DNA of 27,412 bases from Clostridioides sp. (lineage in GTDB: Bacteria; Bacillota; Clostridia; Peptostreptococcales; Peptostreptococcaceae): contig JAISUA010000105.1 of the NCBI GenBank assembly GCA_031272305.1, positions 1-27,412 on the forward strand. Reading direction: 5' to 3'. This document shows positions 1-6,820 of the stretch, piece by piece (within the stretch, counting starts at the first letter, position 1; each line of letters starts with the position of its first letter). A program made the position numbers and the translations under genes. Below the pieces are notes generated by a model. It was not told where the DNA came from and made no database searches. It worked only from the letters and a program-made list of their open reading frames with translations.

Positions 1-33
1 AACGATAATTGCACTTGTAAAAACATTCTTCAT
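1..33 (-). CDS. 5' end of an unidentified gene (partial)
   Basis: On the minus strand an ATG at 33-31 follows an AAGGAT ribosome site with about 6 nt spacing and opens a frame reading MKNVFTSAIIV to the window edge. It lies 41 nt downstream of the ABC permease in the same direction, so it may be the next gene of that operon. Only 11 codons are visible. The start is mildly hydrophobic, as in a signal or membrane segment, but no function can be given. Confidence 0.45.
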   Translation of the reverse strand, partial: MKNVFTSAIIV

Positions 34-74
34 AATATCATCCTTATATTTTTTTATATAGCTCGATAAATTTT

Positions 75-878
75 CTATTCAAGGTTCAATTTATGGTCAA
101 GTATATAGCTTGTTCCTAAGAAATATACAACTGCTACACAAAATTTGAACAGAAGTTTCAACCAATCAAAAAGTTCAACACTGATTGAATCATATACTTG
201 CTTAATTTGAGAATCATCAACTATAGGTAGACCAGCTAATTGTTGTTGTATATTTGCAATCTCTATAGAATTTAAGATTGTATTTAATATCAAAACAATT
301 AAATAAACGACAAATCCTGACACTATTGCTCCTAAAATTCTTCTGCCTTTGAAAATAGGTAGTTGACCAAGTGAAAGTGCAAAATATATAAACAAAACAG
401 AACTAAAAATTGATACTATTGAAGATAGAGCAACATATCCAGATAAAGTTTTATTTCCTGTAATAAAATTAAATGCAGAATGTAACATTTGAAGTATTTC
501 ATTAAAATCAGTTGAAAAATATCGGCTTATAAATATCATTCCAATGCAAAATGATAATACAACTACCAAAGAAGATAATATTTCAAATAATACAGCTACA
601 ATAAGTTTAGATAAAATAATTTGCTTTGAGCTGACTGGAAGAGTGAACATCAAATATCCTTCGTCACCTAAAAGCTGCTTGTTGAATCTTTGAACAATAA
701 CTATGAAAGTAGTCACTGATAGTGCAACAAACAGCACCATGTACAATAAAGTAGATATAGATGATACAAAAGCATTATCTATAAATAATGTTACAGATAA
801 TAATATTATCGGTATATACAAAGGTAAGAATATTCTAAGCACTGATTTTATTTCGTATTTTATAAGTTTACCTAACAT
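75..878 (-). CDS. ABC-2 type transporter permease
   Basis: Integral membrane protein of 267 aa, very probably the membrane half of the ABC exporter whose ATPase is encoded just upstream. About six hydrophobic segments are visible: residues about 15-35, 40-62, 88-115, 145-170, 182-203 and 240-260. The short cytoplasmic N-terminus (MLGKLIKYEIKSV) is typical of ABC-2 permeases. The ATG at 878 lies inside the end of the ATPase gene (7-nt overlap, AAATGTTAG) and has a GGGAGG site 7 nt upstream, so the two genes are translationally coupled. Substrate is unknown. Related GntR/YtrA-controlled systems in Bacillus respond to cell-wall-active or lantibiotic stress, but that role is only inferred here. 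Family call is firm and substrate call is not made. Confidence 0.8.
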   Translation of the reverse strand: MLGKLIKYEIKSVLRIFLPLYIPIILLSVTLFIDNAFVSSISTLLYMVLFVALSVTTFIVIVQRFNKQLLGDEGYLMFTLPVSSKQIILSKLIVAVLFEILSSLVVVLSFCIGMIFISRYFSTDFNEILQMLHSAFNFITGNKTLSGYVALSSIVSIFSSVLFIYFALSLGQLPIFKGRRILGAIVSGFVVYLIVLILNTILNSIEIANIQQQLAGLPIVDDSQIKQVYDSISVELFDWLKLLFKFCVAVVYFLGTSYILDHKLNLE

Positions 879-1738
879 TTAAATTCCTCCCTAAACAAAG
901 CATCTATAGACATGCCGTATTCTTCTCTTATTTTATCAGTAGAACCTTGAAGAAGTATATCTCCCTCAGAAATGAAAATTACTTCATCGCAAATATTTTC
1001 AATTTCACTGATAAGGTGAGTTGCTATAAGTAGAGTACCTTCATTTGAGTAGTTTTGAAGTATAGTTTTGATTATATATGATCTAGCTGCAGGGTCAACG
1101 CCTCCAATTGGTTCATCTAGTATATATAGTTGTGCTTTTCTCGACATTACAAGTATCAATTGAACTTTTTCTTTAGTTCCTTTTGATAGAGTTTTTAATC
1201 TATCATTAAGATCTATATTTAAGTCAGCAAGCATATTTATAGCTAATTTCATATCGAAATCTTCATAGAAGTCATTGAAAAATTCAAGAATATCTTTTAC
1301 TTTCATCCAATTGTTTAAAGTATTTTTGTCTGGAAGATAGCTTATGATTTTTTTTGTTTCAATGGATGGAGTTTTTCCATTTATTAATACGCCTCCATTA
1401 TCAGATTGCAAAAGTCCATTGATTAATTTAATCATAGTAGTCTTTCCACTTCCGTTCGGTCCTAGAAGTCCTACTATTTTTCCTTTTGGAATTTTAAGAT
1501 TGATATTTCTAAGAGCAACTTTCTTATCGAAATTTTTTCTAACATCGAAAAATTGAACTATTGGTTGTGCAGTGTTATCTTGGAAATCTTCAGTATTATT
1601 TTTAATTAAACTTTTCGATTTAATAAAATTTTCATCTGTAGATTTTTTAGTTAAATCAGTGATTGAATTGTTATCAGTATTTGTATTTAGATGCTCATCT
1701 ATTTTAGAATCTAAATTTTGATTTAAATTTTCATTCAT
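872..1738 (-). CDS. ABC transporter ATP-binding protein
   Basis: Cytoplasmic ATPase of 288 aa that would energise the adjacent permease. It has Walker A GPNGSGKT (residues 93-100), a degenerate signature LSKGTKEK (184-191) in place of LSGGQ, Walker B YILDEP (205-210), a D-loop GGVDP and the switch histidine H241. The non-canonical signature is usual in the YtrB-like branch of ABC-2 ATPases. Oddly, about 57 residues rich in Asn, Asp, Ser and Lys precede the first strand of the nucleotide-binding fold (VQFFDVRKNF); most relatives begin right there. The start is well supported: AAAGGAGGT lies 8 nt upstream of the ATG, and TAATG joins the regulator stop to this start. The extension is therefore probably real. 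Confidence 0.87.
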   Translation of the reverse strand: MNENLNQNLDSKIDEHLNTNTDNNSITDLTKKSTDENFIKSKSLIKNNTEDFQDNTAQPIVQFFDVRKNFDKKVALRNINLKIPKGKIVGLLGPNGSGKTTMIKLINGLLQSDNGGVLINGKTPSIETKKIISYLPDKNTLNNWMKVKDILEFFNDFYEDFDMKLAINMLADLNIDLNDRLKTLSKGTKEKVQLILVMSRKAQLYILDEPIGGVDPAARSYIIKTILQNYSNEGTLLIATHLISEIENICDEVIFISEGDILLQGSTDKIREEYGMSIDALFREEFKC

Positions 1739-2109
1739 TAAATGCTACCTCCTTTTAAATAATCATTTACAATTTCTAATATTTCATGATCTTTGTATCC
1801 TAGTGTTGTTAATTTATTCATAAATTCTTTTATTTCATCTATGGCATACTCTTTTTTCCTATGTTGTATCAAATCCACATCTTCTGTTACAAATCTGCCA
1901 TTAGTTCTTTGAGTGTAGACTAAACCTTGTCTTTCTAATTCAGCTAGTGCTCTTTGCATAGTATTTGGATTGACTTCTACTTTTTCTGCAAGAGATCGCA
2001 CAGAATCAAGTCTATCTCCAGCTGCAAATTTACCAGAAATGATTTGTAATTTTAAATGTTCAACAAGTTGTAGGTAAATAGGTCTGTTGTTGTCAAATTG
2101 AATAATCAT
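1738..2109 (-). CDS. GntR-family transcriptional regulator, YtrA type
   Basis: Small (123 aa) DNA-binding regulator, probably the repressor of its own operon with the ABC ATPase and permease that follow. The N-terminal winged helix-turn-helix runs from about residue 8 to 70 (RPIYLQLVEHLKLQI, DRLDSVRSLAEKVEVNPNT, ALAELERQGLVYT, then the wing TNGRFV). The C-terminal tail is only about 45 residues, as in the short YtrA subfamily that lacks a large effector domain. The ATG at 2109 is chosen because AGGAGG lies 8 nt before it; an in-frame GTG at 2118 falls inside that ribosome site. Its stop codon overlaps the ATPase start (TAATG). A TTGACA at about 2140-2145 lies upstream, but I found no convincing -10 box or operator. 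Confidence 0.85.
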   Translation of the reverse strand: MIIQFDNNRPIYLQLVEHLKLQIISGKFAAGDRLDSVRSLAEKVEVNPNTMQRALAELERQGLVYTQRTNGRFVTEDVDLIQHRKKEYAIDEIKEFMNKLTTLGYKDHEILEIVNDYLKGGSI

Positions 2110-2304
2110 AATGCTCACCTCCTAAAATTTTGATATAACTATTGTCAAATAAAATTTTTTTGAATCTTAATTAACTATATGTGATTAAAAAAAAATTTAA
2201 TTTTATCGTTGCCATTTTTGACAAAAATTATTTAATTTTAATTAAAAAATAGTAATGATAAAAAGAATTTTAATTTAACACTGTCAATGAAAAATATTAT
2301 CTTT

Positions 2305-2360
2305 AAAATATTATATGATTAATGTATTACTTTAATGATACATTAATCATATAATATTTT
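2305..2360. repeat. 23-bp perfect inverted repeat
   Basis: Arms 2305-2327 and 2338-2360 are exact reverse complements, separated by a 10-nt spacer (TACTTTAATG). The arms are almost pure A+T with only a few G or C (core ATGATTAATGTAT). Possible roles are a bidirectional terminator for readthrough from yacL or a cruciform or protein-binding site. It is far from a gene start (about 200 bp above the regulator), so an operator role is less likely. Confidence 0.75.
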
Positions 2361-2557
2361 ACTAATAAAGTCAAGAAAAAATTGTGACAAAAAATATAAT
2401 TATAAATTGCAACATTAAATTGTCCACCTAAAATTTTGTCATTGTAATGAATGGATTTATAAAATATTCAACTGTATTTTAAAAATATGATAATGTAAAA
2501 AAGAAGGATATTAGAGTGTTAAAAATAATAATATAAAAAATAAAGAGCTGATAAATA

Positions 2558-2626
2558 TTGTTGAAAAATCCGATACGATATTTCGTTCACACAAAGTGTG
2601 AAAGTAGCGAATGAATTTGAAAACAA
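2558..2626. repeat. Long imperfect hairpin
   Basis: A dyad centred on TTCACAC-AAA-GTGTGAA (2586-2602), with outer pairing of TTCG with CGAA and of TTGTT (2558-2562) with AACAA (2622-2626). It is more GC-rich than its surroundings. It may be a structured RNA, a remnant of a mobile element or part of a yacL terminator. Nature unknown. Confidence 0.45.
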
Positions 2627-2630
2627 TGTT

Positions 2631-2684
2631 TGAACTGACCTCAAAAAGTTAGAATAAAAAATCTAACAAGAGTGGGTCATATCA
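2631..2684. mobile_element. Possible IS3-family end remnant (IR-IR element)
   Basis: A 54-bp segment begins TGAACTGACCTC and ends GGGTCATATCA, with GTTAGA and TCTAAC facing each other across an 8-nt centre. The two 23-nt ends match each other inverted at about 15 of 23 positions. The pattern TGA..TGACC...GTTAGA resembles terminal repeats of IS150-group IS3 elements as I remember them. There is no transposase and no clear target duplication. It could equally be an ordinary hairpin or terminator. Confidence 0.3.
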
Positions 2685-2768
2685 TTATCAACTCTTTTAT
2701 TGAAAATTAATTTAACATGGTTCTATAAATATTTAAGATGTAATATCCGCTTAATTGACAAAGAACAT

Positions 2769-3857
2769 TTAATATTTTGGTCTTGCAAATATCATTCTTC
2801 CAGCAGGAGTTTGGAAAACAGAAGTTACGATTACTTTGATAGTTTCATTTAAGTATTTTTTACCACCATCGATTACGATCATAGTTCCGTCGTCAAGATA
2901 GGCAACACCTTGTTGATGTTCTTTTCCTTCTTTCACAACTTGAAGAACCATTTCTTCTCCTGGAATAACAACAGGTTTAACAGCATTTGCAAGTTCGTTT
3001 ATATTTAAAACTTCGACTCCTTGGAAATGAGCAACTTTGTTTAGATTGAAATCATTTGTCACTACTTTTCCATTTAATACTTGTGCAAGTTTTAAAAGTT
3101 TTGTATCCACTTCTGGAATATCATCAAAATCTCTTTCACTTATTTCTACTTCAATGTTAAGTTCATGCTGAATTACATTAAGTATGTCAAGACCTCTTCT
3201 ACCTCTTACTCTTTTTAGATCGTCAGATGAATCTGCAATATGTCTTAACTCTGCAAGCACAAAAGCAGGAATTATTAGCTTGCCTTCGATAAAACCTGTT
3301 TTGCAAATGTCTGCTATTCTTCCATCGATTATTACACTTGTATCGAGAACTTTCGGAGGAATAGTTTTCTTTGTCTTATCTTTTTTAGATTCTTTTTCTT
3401 TCATTGCTGATTTAGCAATTTTTCCAATGCTTATGTTATATATATCATTTTTGCTTTTTAGCATAATTTTCATACCTGTATAACCAAGTATTATATATAG
3501 AATTATAGATATAATTGAGCCTACAAAAGGTATTTTATTTGTTAGATTGCTCAAAAGATAAGCAACTAATATTCCTGCAATTATACCTACAGAACCAAGT
3601 AAAATATCTACTTGAGGATATTTTGACAATTCACCATCTATTACTTTTCCAAACTTCTTTAATTTTTCTGATGACCATGGTTCTATTATATAAAATAAAA
3701 CTGCTATTATAATTCCAAATATTATAGAAGCAATGAGTCCATTTTGTTTGCTTCCGAAATTTAAAAATTTAATTATATTTGTAAGCGATGAATACGCTGC
3801 ATATCCTGCTCCGAATCCTAATAATGCAATAACTATTCTAAATATTTTTTTTATCAC
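2769..3857 (-). CDS. yacL: PIN/TRAM domain membrane protein (YacL family)
   Basis: Membrane-anchored putative ribonuclease of 362 aa. Four hydrophobic segments fill residues about 5-22, 41-58, 84-104 and 110-130. A Lys-rich linker leads to a PIN domain (about 168-285) whose acidic residues D172 (VLDTSVIIDGR), E203 (LAELR), D251 and D269 (TNDFN) are all present, consistent with a metal-dependent nuclease fold. A TRAM domain (about 290-350) that may bind RNA closes the protein. The start is a GTG at 3857, with AGGGGTG 5 nt upstream; no nearby ATG fits as well. It follows disA by 41 nt on the same strand, so the two are probably co-transcribed, as in many Firmicutes. The RNA substrate of this family is not established. 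Confidence 0.88.
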   Translation of the reverse strand: MIKKIFRIVIALLGFGAGYAAYSSLTNIIKFLNFGSKQNGLIASIIFGIIIAVLFYIIEPWSSEKLKKFGKVIDGELSKYPQVDILLGSVGIIAGILVAYLLSNLTNKIPFVGSIISIILYIILGYTGMKIMLKSKNDIYNISIGKIAKSAMKEKESKKDKTKKTIPPKVLDTSVIIDGRIADICKTGFIEGKLIIPAFVLAELRHIADSSDDLKRVRGRRGLDILNVIQHELNIEVEISERDFDDIPEVDTKLLKLAQVLNGKVVTNDFNLNKVAHFQGVEVLNINELANAVKPVVIPGEEMVLQVVKEGKEHQQGVAYLDDGTMIVIDGGKKYLNETIKVIVTSVFQTPAGRMIFARPKY

Positions 3858-3898
3858 TTTATCACCCCTGAATTTAAAATTTTTGTATTACCATTGTA

Positions 3899-4942
3899 TC
3901 ATATATTTTTATCAAAAATTACAAATTGTTGCATTTTATTTAGACTCTTTTTAATATGTTCTGCTCTTGATTCTCCTATACCTTCCACTTCGCATAATTC
4001 TTCTTTGCTAGATTCAAATATATTTTTGAAATTTCCAAAGTAATTTATTAGATTTTCTATTATAGAATGTGGAAGCCGTTCTATCTTATAAAGCAATCTG
4101 TATCCTTTAGAATTTACTTGTAGGCTTAGATCATCTGTTGAGCCAGTATATCCTAAAAGTTTTGCAATTTTTTTCAAATCCATCATATCTTCATCAGACA
4201 TTTTTTTTAGATTTTCAATATATGTTTCAGCGTTGTTTTCTGAAATAGCATAATCCATAATAAGTTTTTCTCGACAGTCAAAAGTTCCAGAAAATAGTTC
4301 TTCAAGTTGCATTTTGATGAGTTCTGATTCATCTCCAAGTTCGATTATATATTCTTCGATTATACGTGAAATTCTAATAACTGATTCTACTTTTTGAATA
4401 GCGGAGACTACATCAAATATTGTGACTAAATCTTGAAATTCCAGCAAGTTTAGTTTTAGTATATTTTCGTTGAATACTTTTTTGTACTTTTCTAGTATTT
4501 GTAGAGACTGATTTGCTTCAGCAAGTATTTTAGAAACATCTTTTATTACATATTTTTGTTCATTCACATAGAGAGTTATAATATTTCGTCTTTGTGATAC
4601 TGCTATGATTATTTCACCAGTTTGTTTTGCAAGTCGTTGTGCAGTTCTGTGTCTTGTTCCTGTTTCGTTTGATGCAATATTGCTATTAGGTATCATTTGA
4701 ACATTTGCTTTTAGTATATTTTTTAAATCAGAGCTAAGTATAATTGCTCCATCCATTTTTGCAAGTTCGTATAGATTTGTAGGAGTACATGGTGCATTTA
4801 TATTGAATCCTCCATCTGCCAACTTCATTATTTTCTCGTCGGAGGATATGATTATAAGTGCTCCAGTATTTGCATTCAAAATATTTTCAAGTGCGACCCT
4901 AAGCGATGTACCTGGTGCGATTATTTTTAGTGCTTCTATCAT
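3899..4942 (-). CDS. disA: DNA integrity scanning protein / diadenylate cyclase DisA
   Basis: Makes the second messenger c-di-AMP from two ATP and scans DNA for branched structures, pausing on damage. The N-terminal cyclase (DAC) domain has the catalytic DGA (64-66) and RHR (97-99, GTRHRT) motifs. A helical linker follows, then a C-terminal helix-hairpin-helix DNA-binding domain (LCEVEGIGESRAEHI). The first ATG (4942) has no ribosome site. A strong GGAGGTGG lies about 70 nt upstream (5012-5019), in an open frame with no ATG, GTG or TTG. Translation may therefore begin at an ATA (5005) or ATT (5011) codon, adding 21-23 residues and giving the roughly 20-residue lead seen in Bacillus DisA. Function call is firm; the start is uncertain. 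Confidence 0.93.
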   Translation of the reverse strand: MIEALKIIAPGTSLRVALENILNANTGALIIISSDEKIMKLADGGFNINAPCTPTNLYELAKMDGAIILSSDLKNILKANVQMIPNSNIASNETGTRHRTAQRLAKQTGEIIIAVSQRRNIITLYVNEQKYVIKDVSKILAEANQSLQILEKYKKVFNENILKLNLLEFQDLVTIFDVVSAIQKVESVIRISRIIEEYIIELGDESELIKMQLEELFSGTFDCREKLIMDYAISENNAETYIENLKKMSDEDMMDLKKIAKLLGYTGSTDDLSLQVNSKGYRLLYKIERLPHSIIENLINYFGNFKNIFESSKEELCEVEGIGESRAEHIKKSLNKMQQFVIFDKNI

Positions 4943-5075
4943 TTTTTCGTTATTTTTGCCTTTGAAATCAAATATAAATTTTTTTTTCGGTCTAAATTCT
5001 TCTATAAAAATCCACCTCCGTTAAGATATTTTTTTGTATTAAAAGCCATATTTATATAGAGTAAATTTTTTAGTT

Positions 5076-5171
5076 ATCATAGCTTAATTTTATTATAACG
5101 AGATATTGTTGAGTTCATTTAACTAATAATACTTATCAATAATCATAACTTAACTATGTTATAATGAGATA
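5076..5171. repeat. Tandem near-duplication upstream of disA
   Basis: A 30-nt unit at 5076-5105 recurs at 5142-5171 with about 25 of 30 identities (shared core ATCATA.CTTAA and TTATAA.GAGATA), a period of 66 bp. It lies in the radA-disA gap, where the disA promoter would be. Each copy contains a TATAA-like element. Confidence 0.6.
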
Positions 5172-5210
5172 AGTATAGTTATTACATATAAATTTATCAG
5201 TTACAGATAG

Positions 5211-6578
5211 TTATTTAAGAGCTATGTCTATAGCTTGTCTTATATTCGTTACAGGAATTATTTTTATTCCTTTGATATCTTTTATCACATCAAAATTACT
5301 CTTTGGTATAATTATTGCCTTAAATCCGAGTTTTTTACATTCAGAAATTCTTTTTTCTATAAAACTTACAGATCTTATTTCTCCGCTTAGACCAATTTCA
5401 CCTGTCACAGCTAAACTTTCGTTTATAGGTCTATTTCTAAAACTAGATGCAACAGCAAGTACTACACCCAAATCTATAGAAGGTTCATTTACTTTTATAC
5501 CACCTACTATATTTACATAAACATCACAGTTTTGAATATTCATATTAGCTCTTCTCTCAAGTACTGCAAGAAGCATATATACTCTATTATAATCTACACC
5601 TGAAGCCGTTCTTTTTGGAACACCAAAACTCGATCTAGCAACAAGTGCTTGAAGTTCTACAAGCATAGGTCTTGTTCCTTCAACAGTAGAAATGATGACA
5701 GATCCTGATACATCTTTTGGTTTCTCAGAAATCAAAACTTGAGATGGATTTAAAACTTCGCAAAGTCCTTTATCTATCATTTCAAATACACCGAGCTCAT
5801 TTGTTGAACCAAATCTATTTTTGACAGCTCTAATAAGTCTGAAAGAATTGTATCTTTCACCTTCGAAATAAAGCACAGTGTCTACCATATGTTCAAGAAG
5901 TTTTGGACCTGCAATAGAACCTTCTTTTGTAACGTGACCAACTAAGAAAGTAGAAATTCCAAGTGTTTTTGCGATTTTCATAAAATGTGAAGTTCCTTCT
6001 CTTATTTGGCTGATAGTTCCTGGTGCTGATGAAATATCTGGACTGTAGACAGTTTGTATAGAATCCAAAATAATAACATCAGGACTTATTTTCGCTAAGT
6101 AAGATTCAATAATATTTAAATTGTTTTCTGCAAATATGTATAAAGTATCAGAACTTACACCTAATCTATCGGCTCTCAATTTAATTTGAGACTCAGATTC
6201 TTCTCCAGTAATATATAAAACTTTTTTACCCGATTTTGCGATATTATTTGATACCTGAAGAAGCAAAGTAGACTTTCCTATTCCTGGATCTCCACCTACT
6301 AGAATCAATGAACCCCTCACTATTCCTCCACCTAGAACTCTATCTAGCTCTTTGATGTTTGTAGAAAATCTTTCTTCATTTTTTGATTTGATATCTCCTA
6401 TAAGTACAGGTTTGGATGAAGATTTTTCTGTTATAAAAATTTCTTTGTGTTTTGATTTTTTTTCTTCTATTTCTTCTTCGAAAGTGTTCCAAGATGAGCA
6501 CTCAGGACATTTTCCAAGCCATTTAGCATGTTCGTATCCACAGTTACTGCAGACAAATTTTGTTTTGACTTTTGCCAT
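5211..6578 (-). CDS. radA: DNA repair protein RadA
   Basis: RecA-like ATPase of 455 aa that helps branch migration and processing of recombination intermediates. The N-terminal C4 zinc finger is complete (C10, C13, C24, C27). The RecA-like core has Walker A GGDPGIGKST (95-104), Walker B VIILDSIQ (about 168-175) and the diagnostic RadA motif KNRFG (253-257). The C-terminal Lon-protease-like fold (about 300-455) lacks protease activity in the family. The ATG follows TTGGAGGTAAC. It is separated from clpC by a clear terminator and from disA by a repeat-bearing gap, so it is probably its own transcription unit, although the clpC-radA-disA-yacL order is common in Firmicutes. Confidence 0.96.
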   Translation of the reverse strand: MAKVKTKFVCSNCGYEHAKWLGKCPECSSWNTFEEEIEEKKSKHKEIFITEKSSSKPVLIGDIKSKNEERFSTNIKELDRVLGGGIVRGSLILVGGDPGIGKSTLLLQVSNNIAKSGKKVLYITGEESESQIKLRADRLGVSSDTLYIFAENNLNIIESYLAKISPDVIILDSIQTVYSPDISSAPGTISQIREGTSHFMKIAKTLGISTFLVGHVTKEGSIAGPKLLEHMVDTVLYFEGERYNSFRLIRAVKNRFGSTNELGVFEMIDKGLCEVLNPSQVLISEKPKDVSGSVIISTVEGTRPMLVELQALVARSSFGVPKRTASGVDYNRVYMLLAVLERRANMNIQNCDVYVNIVGGIKVNEPSIDLGVVLAVASSFRNRPINESLAVTGEIGLSGEIRSVSFIEKRISECKKLGFKAIIIPKSNFDVIKDIKGIKIIPVTNIRQAIDIALK

Positions 6579-6660
6579 GTTACCTCCAAAAATTTGTTGT
6601 TGTATTTCAACATAAAATTTCTAAATAAGAATATTTTAATAGTTTTCCATGATATATGTT

Positions 6661-6744
6661 TTTCATAATATTATACAAATCTTTATTTAACCTTAATAGG
6701 ATTTTCATAATATTATACAAATCTTTATTTAAGCTTAATATGAT
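6661..6744. repeat. Tandem 42-bp duplication upstream of radA
   Basis: Two adjacent 42-nt units (6661-6702 and 6703-6744) differ at only two positions. Read on the minus strand, each carries GATTTGTATAATATT, a good TATAAT -10 element directly preceded by TG. The radA promoter region therefore appears to hold two copies of the same -10-like site. No strong -35 is seen with either. Confidence 0.75.
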
Positions 6745-6773
6745 TATTTACTCATAATATTAATGATAAAAGA

Positions 6774-6801
6774 AAATCTCCCTTTGTCAATAGGGAGATT
6801 T
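6774..6801 (-). terminator. Terminator of the ctsR-clpC operon
   Basis: A 10-bp perfect stem AAATCTCCCT / AGGGAGATTT with an 8-nt loop lies 20 nt past the clpC stop. On the minus strand it is followed by TTTTCTTTTAT. Classic intrinsic terminator. Confidence 0.88.
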
Positions 6802-6820
6802 CCTATTTATACATTAAATA

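Larger units (their letters stand above)
2110..2768. other. 659-bp non-coding stretch
   Basis: No convincing gene is found between the YtrA-like regulator and yacL. The stretch is very AT-rich and holds three dyad structures listed separately: a 23-bp perfect inverted repeat, a long imperfect hairpin, and a 54-bp element with ends like those of IS3-family insertion sequences. Transcription termination downstream of yacL is likely to occur here, but no single classic stem with a T-run stands out. Confidence 0.6.
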
